A stretch of DNA of 8,382 bases, from contig JASLOY010000139.1 of NCBI GenBank assembly GCA_030745255.1, positions 1 to 8,382 of the forward strand. The letters run 5' to 3'. Both the position numbers and the translations under genes were made by a program. Below are positions 1 through 6,225 of the stretch, piece after piece (position 1 is the stretch's first letter; every line of letters starts with the position of its first letter). The notes beneath the pieces were generated by a model. It was not told the DNA's origin, did no database searches, and saw nothing but the letters and a program-made list of their open reading frames with translations. Origin of the DNA: Vicinamibacterales bacterium. GTDB taxonomy: Bacteria; Acidobacteriota; Vicinamibacteria; Vicinamibacterales; UBA8438.

Positions 1-1587
1 CGGTATCGGTGGGCCACCGGGGTACTGGAGGTCGTTGGGGTGGTCCTGGGGCTCGAACATGTCGAGGACGTGGGGGCCGAACGCCTGCGCCGTCCGCACC
101 ACGTAGGAGCCGGCGCGATACTCCGCCCCGTCGACCACGAAAGGGGTGGTGGCCCGGTGCACGGTCACGCCGTTCTTGATCAACGCGTTGACGAACTTGG
201 TCGCGGTCAGAAAATCGGACTGGTCGGCGGGCAGGATGTAGCCGCGTGGGTCCCGCAGCAGCAGGTCACGCAGATCGTCGAAGAAGGGGAGCGGCGCCCC
301 CCGCCGCCGGCCCGGACCAGCCGAGCGGGTCAGCCCCTCGTCGGCAATGGCCGCCTGCACCTGGGCCAGGCGGCCGGGGGAGGTCGTCCAGGTGTCATGC
401 GAGCCGCGCTCGATCGCGTTCCGTCCCATGCGATAGATGTTGAAGAGAAACTGCTCCCGGTGACGCGACGCCACGTCGAGCACCGCCCGATTGGCGGTCA
501 TCGAGTACTCGATCGATTGCCGGAAGTGCCACGGCTGCGGGGCAATCGGAAACGGGTTGTCGACGCTGGCCAGCTGGCGTTCGGGCACGAACGGGATCTC
601 GATCGGGGTCGGATTGCCGATCATCTCGGTGAGCAGGCCGAGCATGTTGTGGAAGTACGGGGTCGTGCGCAGCCCGCCGTTCCACCAGGTCGAGTAGGTG
701 CCGCCGCGGGTCATGGTGGCGCCCGCTTTGCCCTCGACCGCAAACCGGGTGTGCATCGCGGCGCCGATGAGGTCGAGGCCAATTGGAATCAGCGGGTCGT
801 AGACATAGTTGAACGGCCCCCGGAACGGCGGCGCGAAGAGCACCGCCCCGGCCGGTCCCGACTGGTGGTGGTTGTAGACGATTTGCGGAAACCACTCGCG
901 ATAGAGCACCCGGTTCATGTTGATGGTTTCCGGCTGCGTCGACATGTAGAAATCGCGGTTGTTGTCGTGCCCGACATATTTCTGGTAGAGACGCGGCAAC
1001 CCGCTGGTCGTCCGCTGCTCGGGGTCCGGATTCCGCATGTACCAGTCGGCCACCAGGTCGTGTCCGTCCGGGTTGGCATGCACGGCCAGCAGGATGATGT
1101 CGTCGAGAAACCGCAGGGTCTCGGCGTCGGTGCCGCTCACCATCTGGTAGACGAGCTCGATGAGCTGTTGCGCCCCCAGGACCTCGCTGGCGTGCAATCC
1201 CCCGTCGATCCAGACCACCACTTTCCCCTCGGCCGCCAGCTCCCGCGCCTCGGCGTCCCTCAGCCCCTCGGCGCGTGCCAGTAGCCGGGCGATCTCCCGA
1301 TACCGGTCGAGCCGGCGGTGGTTCTCGGGCGACGTGACAATCGCCATCCACTGGTCCCGGCCTTCGGCCGTCTCCCCGATCGACTCCAGATGCATCCGGT
1401 CCGAGTCGCGTGCGAGCGTCTGCCAGTAAGCGGTCAGCTCCGCGTAGGTGGCCAGGTGGTAGTCGGTGCCGATCGGGAAGCCGAGCGCCGCCTCGGGCGA
1501 GGTGACGTCAGCTTGGGCGTGCGCGGGTGCCGCCGTCAGCCCGAGTACCAGACCGAATGCCGCAAGCGACCGGGCGAAACGCGTCAT
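1..1587 (-). CDS. M14-family zinc carboxypeptidase-like protein, exported (3' end beyond the window)
   Basis: Minus-strand reading frame open from the ATG at 1587 to the left edge (529 codons, no stop). Residues 1-24 form a clear signal peptide: Arg near the start, a hydrophobic Leu/Ala/Gly core, then an A-H-A cleavage motif. The mature part has M14 metallopeptidase hallmarks: GLHASEV with zinc ligands H132 and E135, a HANPDGHD segment, a HDNNRDFYM segment, a YNHHQSG motif where H240 or H241 should be the third ligand, and LLTEMIGN with E321 in the place of the catalytic Glu. M14 enzymes cleave C-terminal residues or act as related amidases; the substrate here is unknown. Beyond residue 400 a domain with ILPADQSD and YVVRTAQAFG resembles the C-terminal region of large (roughly 850-residue) bacterial members, so perhaps a third is missing. 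The start is supported by the signal peptide and a GAGGGG site 8 bases upstream. It lies 146 bases after GNAT-A, perhaps in the same transcript. Confidence 0.9.
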   Translation of the reverse strand, partial: MTRFARSLAAFGLVLGLTAAPAHAQADVTSPEAALGFPIGTDYHLATYAELTAYWQTLARDSDRMHLESIGETAEGRDQWMAIVTSPENHRRLDRYREIARLLARAEGLRDAEARELAAEGKVVVWIDGGLHASEVLGAQQLIELVYQMVSGTDAETLRFLDDIILLAVHANPDGHDLVADWYMRNPDPEQRTTSGLPRLYQKYVGHDNNRDFYMSTQPETINMNRVLYREWFPQIVYNHHQSGPAGAVLFAPPFRGPFNYVYDPLIPIGLDLIGAAMHTRFAVEGKAGATMTRGGTYSTWWNGGLRTTPYFHNMLGLLTEMIGNPTPIEIPFVPERQLASVDNPFPIAPQPWHFRQSIEYSMTANRAVLDVASRHREQFLFNIYRMGRNAIERGSHDTWTTSPGRLAQVQAAIADEGLTRSAGPGRRRGAPLPFFDDLRDLLLRDPRGYILPADQSDFLTATKFVNALIKNGVTVHRATTPFVVDGAEYRAGSYVVRTAQAFGPHVLDMFEPQDHPNDLQYPGGPPIP

Positions 1588-1733
1588 GGAGCGGTCCCCT
1601 CAAAGCTCTTCCTAGGGTACTTCAATCCCCGGTCCTCGACAGGGTCCGGGTGCGGCCTGATGCAAGCCGTTGTTTCTCTTGTGCTGCGCCGAACAGGGGG
1701 GCGGGACTGTTGGCGAGGCAGCCTGGCGGTGCT
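1588..1733 (-). other. Intergenic gap between GNAT-A and the M14 gene, with a hairpin
   Basis: This 146-base gap holds an imperfect inverted repeat at 1628-1650. Outer arms CCCGG/CCGGG and an inner CCT/AGG are separated by a small internal loop, around a CGAC loop. No T-run follows on the minus strand, so it is not a standard intrinsic terminator. It could attenuate, protect an mRNA end, or be chance in GC-rich DNA. I see no convincing -35/-10 pair for the M14 gene. Confidence 0.3.
1596..1601 (-). promoter_or_regulatory. Ribosome-binding site of the M14 gene
   Basis: On the minus strand GAGGGG lies 8 bases before the ATG at 1587. It is a moderate match to the Shine-Dalgarno consensus at good spacing and supports this start over others. 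Confidence 0.5.
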
Positions 1734-2525
1734 TCAGCGGAAGAGCGTCGGTCGAACCCGTCGCCAGTCGTCATCGAGCAGCGCCCACAGGATGTGGTCG
1801 CGCACCACGCCGCCCGTGCATTCGAAACAGCGGCGCAGCAGCCCTTCGGGTTCGGCGCCCAGCTTGCGGAGCGCGGCGTTGCCACGGGCGTTCTCCGCCG
1901 CCGCGCGGCCCTCGATGCGGGCCGTGCCTAGATCGTCGAAGGCGAAGTCGGCGACGAGTCGGGCGCTTTCCATGAAGAGACCAGAGCCCCAGTAGCGATG
2001 TCCGAGCGCGAACCCCCACTCGGCGGTCCGGAAGCTTTGTTCCAGTGGCCAGATCTGGAACAGGCCGACCGGCTGAGTCAGTCCCTCGGGTACGATGCCG
2101 AAGCAGATGTAGCGGCCGGCCTCGCGGGCGCGGTGCGTCCAGTCGATGAAGCCGCGCGCCTCGTCGGGCGTCGCCGGCCCTGGCGAAATGTAGGCTTCGA
2201 CCGACGGAGAGCCCAGCACCGAGACCAGCGCACCGGCGTCGGTGGCGCGCAGACCGCGCAACGTGACCGCGTCGGAGACCAGCGACGGCAGCTCGGCCCA
2301 CCAGTCCGCGCGGCGTTGCGACGCGAACTTCGGCAGGTCGTCGTGGCGGACCTTCGGGCGCAGGGGTTGCGCCATTGACAATGTCGAGGGGGCGAAGGTG
2401 GCCGAGATCAGCCCGGCCCGGCCGGTGTTGCCCGGCAGCCCAACCGGCACGTCGAGCAACAGATCGCCGGGCGCCACGATACGCGTGACGGTGGCTCCCG
2501 GTGCTGGCTGCTTCGGCATGGTCAT
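1734..2525 (-). CDS. GNAT family N-acetyltransferase, RimJ/RimL-like (GNAT-A)
   Basis: A 263-residue protein. Residues from about 87 to 255 form a GNAT domain of the RimJ/RimL (Acetyltransf_3) type: a first strand at VTLRGL, a DEARGFIDW helix, the acetyl-CoA pyrophosphate loop RYWGSG (177-182, matching R/Q-x-x-G-x-G), and ENARGNAALRKLG (211-223), the Asn-rich segment typical of this group. It should transfer acetyl from acetyl-CoA to an amine; the acceptor is unknown. No signal peptide is seen, so it should act in the cytoplasm. About 80 residues before the domain form an unusual extension with GLPGNTGRAG and a DDLPKF...DWWAELP segment. Both recur in GNAT-B, about 80% identical overall. The ATG at 2525 is chosen because GNAT-B starts with the same M-T-M; an in-frame TTG at 2543 would add six residues. 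It starts 53 bases after the S8-A stop with no strong Shine-Dalgarno, so cotranscription is likely. Confidence 0.9.
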   Translation of the reverse strand: MTMPKQPAPGATVTRIVAPGDLLLDVPVGLPGNTGRAGLISATFAPSTLSMAQPLRPKVRHDDLPKFASQRRADWWAELPSLVSDAVTLRGLRATDAGALVSVLGSPSVEAYISPGPATPDEARGFIDWTHRAREAGRYICFGIVPEGLTQPVGLFQIWPLEQSFRTAEWGFALGHRYWGSGLFMESARLVADFAFDDLGTARIEGRAAAENARGNAALRKLGAEPEGLLRRCFECTGGVVRDHILWALLDDDWRRVRPTLFR

Positions 2526-2578
2526 GTCGTGTGCCGTCGGCAATTGTGGCGCTCGGCGCCCGTCAGTCGTCCAGTCGA

Positions 2579-5119
2579 CTAGTCTTCGAAGTCGGCGCTT
2601 TGTCCGCCAACCATAGTGTATTCGGCCAGATCGCCCCAGACGAGGCGGTCACCCCAGACGAGCCGATCGCCCCAGATGATGCGGTCGCCCCAGATGATGC
2701 GATCGCCCCAGACGAGGCGGTCGCCCCAAACGAGCCGTTCGTCGGAGAGCTCCCCCTCTTCATCTTCACCCGCGAGGGCCAGCATCAGATCGCCCCAGAC
2801 CAGGCGGTCGCCCCAGACCAGCCGGTCGCCCCAGACGAGCCGCTGTCCCCAGGCCTCCTCGTTCCAGTAGACGGTGTCGCCCCAGACCAGCCGGTCGCCC
2901 CAGACCAGCCGCTCGGCCCAGGCGAGGGTGTCGCCGCCGAGCAGGTCGCCGGCGGTCAGGGTCGCCTGCAGCCAGTAGTCACCCACCGCCGCCTTGTCGT
3001 CGACCGCGTTGGCCAGCCGGACGGCGCCCACGGCGTTCAATCCACCCGCACCCTGGGTCAGCACGTCAACGCCCTCCAGCGGAATCGACGTGTATTGCAG
3101 CATTGCCTTGATCGCATTGGGCGCCAGCACCGAGCTGATGCCGACATTGGCGTAACCGCGGTTCGACCAGCGCCTCGCCCTCCTCCGCCGTCGCCAGCGG
3201 GTGTCGTCCTCTAGCTCAGTGTCGTCACCGGTCGCGCGCTCGTCGTCATCATCGTCATCGCCATCGTCGTCGAAGCTGTCGCCGTCAGACGTGCTGGTGT
3301 CTCCGGTGCTTGTCAGATCCATCAGATCGCTGTCGAGGAGGTCTTCATCGTAGTCGCTCGTGTACACCTCGTCTGAGGCCGCCTCGATCATCATCGCGAT
3401 GACGCCGCTCGTCACCCCCGCCGCCATGCTCGTCCCGGTCAAGCGCAAATACTGGGCCGGCGGCGGGGTACTCCTCCGACGAAACCGCCGCGTCGTTCGA
3501 TGCTTGCTGCTCCACGCAACATGTAGATTGGGGTTGTCGAGATAGAGGGTGCTGTTCTGGGCCGCGACCGCCGCCAGTTGATGTCCCGGTGCCACGAGGT
3601 CTGGTTTGGCGAAGGCGTCATACCAGGTCGGACCACGGGAACTGTAGCGGCCGACATTGTCGTCTGCTCGCGACGCCGTGTAGTTCAGATCCAACGAGCC
3701 CACGGTGATGGCAGATGGGGAGTTCGCCGGCGAGGTGATGCCGGCGTAGCCGACCTCGCCGGTCTCCTTGTTGATCCCCAGATTGCCCGCCGACACGACC
3801 ACGACGACACCGGTCGCTACTGCCGCTTCGACCGCTTGCACCAGCGGGTCGTCGGCAGCCGGCTCGAAGATCGGATGCCCCAGCGACAGGTTCATCACGT
3901 CGATGCCGAACGAGTCGTTGTTCTCCATCGCGAACTCGATCGCGCCCAGCACGTCGCTGGTATACCCGCTGCCGGTCCCATCGAGCACTTTGAACCCGAT
4001 GAAGGTCGCCTGCGAGGCCGCCCCCGCGTACTCGAGGTCCGACATGGCGCCGGTTCCGCCGATGAGCCCGGCGACATGGGTGCCATGGCCATAGTCGTCG
4101 GTCGGCGTGGTGGGCACCTCCGCGTCATCACTATCCGGGCGGGTGAAGTCGAAGAACGCCGTGATCCGGTCGGCCGTGAGATCCGCGGAGGGTGCGATGC
4201 CGGAATCGACCACTGCTACGGTCACGCCCCTCCCGCTCCAGCGGGGACCGCCGGAGATGACCCCGCCGCCCATTCTCAGTCCAAGCGCCTGGCGCAGCAC
4301 GTGACCCGGGGTCGGCTCGGCGGTCGCCTGCACCACCGCGTCGATCGACAGTTGCCTGATCGCGGAGTCGGTGCTTAGCGCCGCCACATCCGACGCCGAG
4401 AGTGTGGCGGTCAGCCCGCTGATGGATGGATGGAGCTGGTGGACCTGTCGACCTTCCGAGGCAAGCCACTCGGCTGTCGTCCCGCTGGCGCCCGGAACGG
4501 TGCGCAAGATAACCCGCACCGGCGTCGCCGGTGCGGTCTCGAGCGCCTGACGCAGCCCCGTGTCCAGCTTCCGGTACTGGATGTTGGCGACAGTGTCTTT
4601 GGCACGTTCCGGCTCAGTGTCATCGATATCCGGGACATCTGCGACATCCGCGCGAGGCGACTCGGCATCATCACGATTGCGTGGCGGTGTGGCCGGTTCC
4701 ACTGGCCGCGCTGTGGTCGGTTCAGGTGTCGAAACTGGCGGCTCGGGTGTCGGTACGAAGTCGGCCCGTCGCGTGTCCGGGGCGATGGTCATCGCCGGTC
4801 GCGACGCTGCTGGAGTCTGTCGCGTCGGCTCGGTGGCGCGCCTGGTCTGTGTCTGAAGTGTCGCGAGTCGCAGCGGTGCGGCTGGCGCCCGGGCCGGCAC
4901 GACCGGCGCGCCAAGCTCGGTCATGGTGCCTGCGCCGGTCGTCTCCGGTGTCCTAAGCAGCGGCGACCACGGCGAGGCCAGCCAACCGACTGCGATGACG
5001 CTCAGGGCACACGCGCCGAACCGGGCCACGAAAGGCCCGTGTCGCCACATGTGGCGCTGCGGTGGGGGCAACGTGGGGTTCGTCGGTTTCTCCACAGGCC
5101 TGTCCCGGTCAGCCGACAC
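2579..5119 (-). CDS. S8 (subtilisin-like) serine peptidase with C-terminal W-G-D hexapeptide repeats (S8-A)
   Basis: An 846-residue exported or membrane-anchored endopeptidase. An N-terminal basic/Pro-rich stretch precedes a hydrophobic segment at about 34-49, then a Pro/Thr-rich linker to about 170. Residues 175-265 resemble an I9-type inhibitory propeptide (ISGLTATLSASDVAAL). The catalytic domain has Asp305 in VAVVDSGI, His345 in GHGTHVAG, oxyanion Asn446 in SAGNLG and Ser564 in LTGTSMAA, so the triad is complete. An Asp-rich insertion covers about 575-640. The C-terminus carries eleven perfect R-L/I-V/I-W-G-D hexapeptides and ends without a recognisable sorting signal. GTG start, fixed by AGGAGG 8 bases upstream. 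It is a paralogue of S8-B and is followed by GNAT-A. Oddities: two Arg-rich stretches (encoded by 3455-3511 and 3158-3199) whose -1 frame looks more like normal coding. Family assignment is certain; substrate and repeat function are unknown. Confidence 0.95.
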   Translation of the reverse strand: MSADRDRPVEKPTNPTLPPPQRHMWRHGPFVARFGACALSVIAVGWLASPWSPLLRTPETTGAGTMTELGAPVVPARAPAAPLRLATLQTQTRRATEPTRQTPAASRPAMTIAPDTRRADFVPTPEPPVSTPEPTTARPVEPATPPRNRDDAESPRADVADVPDIDDTEPERAKDTVANIQYRKLDTGLRQALETAPATPVRVILRTVPGASGTTAEWLASEGRQVHQLHPSISGLTATLSASDVAALSTDSAIRQLSIDAVVQATAEPTPGHVLRQALGLRMGGGVISGGPRWSGRGVTVAVVDSGIAPSADLTADRITAFFDFTRPDSDDAEVPTTPTDDYGHGTHVAGLIGGTGAMSDLEYAGAASQATFIGFKVLDGTGSGYTSDVLGAIEFAMENNDSFGIDVMNLSLGHPIFEPAADDPLVQAVEAAVATGVVVVVSAGNLGINKETGEVGYAGITSPANSPSAITVGSLDLNYTASRADDNVGRYSSRGPTWYDAFAKPDLVAPGHQLAAVAAQNSTLYLDNPNLHVAWSSKHRTTRRFRRRSTPPPAQYLRLTGTSMAAGVTSGVIAMMIEAASDEVYTSDYDEDLLDSDLMDLTSTGDTSTSDGDSFDDDGDDDDDDERATGDDTELEDDTRWRRRRRARRWSNRGYANVGISSVLAPNAIKAMLQYTSIPLEGVDVLTQGAGGLNAVGAVRLANAVDDKAAVGDYWLQATLTAGDLLGGDTLAWAERLVWGDRLVWGDTVYWNEEAWGQRLVWGDRLVWGDRLVWGDLMLALAGEDEEGELSDERLVWGDRLVWGDRIIWGDRIIWGDRLVWGDRLVWGDLAEYTMVGGQSADFED
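2630..2911 (-). repeat. 18-bp tandem repeat array coding W-G-D hexapeptides in S8-A
   Basis: Eleven perfect 18-base units, each coding R-(L/I)-(V/I)-W-G-D, sit in three blocks: six at 2630-2737, three at 2789-2842 and two at 2876-2911. The first gap (51 bases) codes an acidic 17-residue linker. The second (33 bases) codes 11 residues that keep Trp-containing degenerate repeats. All units remain in the S8-A frame. Near-identical nucleotides between neighbours, including two adjacent copies sharing the I-I variant, suggest expansion by slippage or unequal exchange. Confidence 0.95.
3242..3271 (-). repeat. Asp-codon triplet repeat in S8-A
   Basis: A run of GTC/ATC triplets on the plus strand, interrupted by one GCC, codes nine aspartates and one glycine within the acidic insertion of S8-A. 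S8-B has no such tract at the matching place. Triplet slippage would explain it. The D-x-D-x-D pattern nearby could bind calcium, which is an inference. Confidence 0.7.
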
Positions 5120-5127
5120 GAGGCTGT

Positions 5128-5133
5128 CCTCCT
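5128..5133 (-). promoter_or_regulatory. Strong ribosome-binding site of S8-A
   Basis: A perfect AGGAGG on the minus strand, 8 bases before the GTG at 5119. It decides the GTG start; later in-frame ATG codons lack such a site and would lose the N-terminal stretch before the hydrophobic segment. Confidence 0.85.
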
Positions 5134-5334
5134 CAGACTCACCTGAGGTCGAAGCCCGTCGCGCGAGGCGGCAGGGGAGTGACCGGCCCGCAGCTTAAAC
5201 GAGGGATCCCCAACCTATCACACTAGACGGAAATGCGGCGCTTTTTCTTGGACGAACTTCACCTGCCCTGGCTGGGGAGCAACCAGGTGGATCGGACGGG
5301 GCGGGGACCGGCAGTCGGTCAGCGGGGCAGCAGG

Positions 5335-5362
5335 TCAGTCAATCAGTCAGTCAGTCAATCAG
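5335..5362. repeat. Tetranucleotide tandem repeat (TCAG/TCAA, seven units)
   Basis: Seven consecutive four-base units, five TCAG and two TCAA in a symmetrical order, lie 12 bases past the GNAT-B stop in the gap before S8-A. The tract is noncoding in every supported gene. Such simple repeats can change length by slippage. Confidence 0.9.
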
Positions 5363-5373
5363 GCAGCTCTCGG

Positions 5374-6189
5374 TCAGTCTGTTGTTCTGCCCTTAGGGGT
5401 CAGCGTCGGTCGCACACGGCCCCAGTCTTTGTCGAGCAGCGCCCACAAGATGTGGTCGCGCACCACGCCGCCGGTGCACTCGAAACACTGGCGCAGCAGC
5501 CCCTCTGGTTCGGCGCCGAGCTTGCGCAGGGCCGCGTTGCCCCGTTCATTCTCAATGGCGGCTCGTCCCTCGATTCGGGAGGTGCCGAGCGTCTCGAACG
5601 CGAAATCGGCGACGAGCCGGGCGCTCTCGATGAAGAGACCCGAGCCCCAGTACCGGTGCCCGATCGCGAACCCCCACTCGGCGGTTCGGAAGGTTGGCTC
5701 GACCGGCCAGATCTGGAAGATGCCAATGGCGTCAGTCTGCCCATGCGGCACGATGCCGAAGCAGATGTAGCGGCCCGCCTTGCGGGCGCGATGGGTCCAG
5801 TCGATGAAGCCGCGCGCCTCGTCGAGTGTGGCTGGGGCCGGCGAGATGAACTCTTCGACCTTGGCCGATGACAGCATCGTGACGAGCGACGCCGCGTCGG
5901 TCGGTTCGAGCCCGCGAAGCGTCACGTCGCGGGAGACCAGCTCGGGCAGCTCGGCCCACCAGTCTTGGCGACGCTGCGCGGCGAATCGTGGCAGGTCGTC
6001 GTCGCGCACCTTCGCGCGGGTCGGATTGGCGACTCCCGATGTGGCAACGCTGGCCGCAAGGGCCGCGGCACGTCCGGTGTCGCCCGGGAGCCCCGTCGGC
6101 ACCTCGAGCCCGGTTGGCACGCCAACCCTCGAGGCGCCAGCGCGGCGAGCGGTGCCTCGGTCGGGTGTCGGTTGGTTCAGCATCGTCAT
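5374..6189 (-). CDS. GNAT family N-acetyltransferase, RimJ/RimL-like (GNAT-B)
   Basis: A 271-residue paralogue of GNAT-A. The GNAT domain starts near residue 89 (VTLRGL), with the acetyl-CoA loop RYWGSG at 179-184 and IENERGNAALRKLG at 212-225. Over about 200 aligned residues roughly 39 differ from GNAT-A, mostly conservatively. Expected activity is acetylation of an amine on a protein or small molecule, in the cytoplasm, because no export signal is seen. The N-terminal extension has the motif GLPGDTGRAA and an internal doublet (VPTGL twice, residues 24-33), and is less conserved than the domain. The C-terminal tail is nine residues longer than in GNAT-A. The ATG at 6189 gives the M-T-M start shared with GNAT-A. 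It begins 36 bases after the S8-B stop. A small GTGAG/CTCAC inverted repeat (6205-6215) lies in that gap, with only a weak Shine-Dalgarno, so translation probably depends on the upstream gene. Confidence 0.9.
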   Translation of the reverse strand: MTMLNQPTPDRGTARRAGASRVGVPTGLEVPTGLPGDTGRAAALAASVATSGVANPTRAKVRDDDLPRFAAQRRQDWWAELPELVSRDVTLRGLEPTDAASLVTMLSSAKVEEFISPAPATLDEARGFIDWTHRARKAGRYICFGIVPHGQTDAIGIFQIWPVEPTFRTAEWGFAIGHRYWGSGLFIESARLVADFAFETLGTSRIEGRAAIENERGNAALRKLGAEPEGLLRQCFECTGGVVRDHILWALLDKDWGRVRPTLTPKGRTTD

Positions 6190-6225
6190 TGTTCCGCTGC
6201 CAGCGTGAGTCTCACTGCTGCGAGC

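Larger units (their letters stand above)
5120..5373 (-). other. Intergenic region between GNAT-B and S8-A
   Basis: A 254-base gap, the longest in the window, between the two modules. It contains the tetranucleotide repeat at 5335-5362, a short inverted repeat GACCG/CGGTC (5306-5310 and 5316-5320), an AT-richer patch around 5191-5235, and the S8-A ribosome-binding site. A promoter for the S8-A/GNAT-A pair is expected here, but no clean -35/-10 pair is visible. Confidence 0.45.

Noticed and set aside
40..1284. 414-codon open frame on the plus strand
   Set aside because: It is antisense to the M14 gene, whose motifs and signal peptide are clear. The translation is Arg/Val/Gly-rich with no recognisable domain, as expected of a shadow in high-GC DNA.
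2526..2543. TTG at 2543 as start of GNAT-A
   Set aside because: The ATG at 2525 gives the same M-T-M beginning as GNAT-B, and neither site has a strong Shine-Dalgarno to favour the TTG.
2630..2911. CRISPR-like repeat array
   Set aside because: Units are 18 bases, directly adjacent and all in the S8-A frame. There are no unique spacers and no cas genes.
2501..3214. Plus-strand frame with repeated A-P-D-(E/Q/D)-(A/P)-V units
   Set aside because: It is the complement of the W-G-D array of S8-A. The repeats come from the same 18-bp units, and the frame has no other sign of being a gene.
5190..5260. Sigma-70 type promoter for S8-A
   Set aside because: The AT-richer patch offers only poor -10-like hexamers with no matching -35 at 16-18 bases, so I do not call a site.
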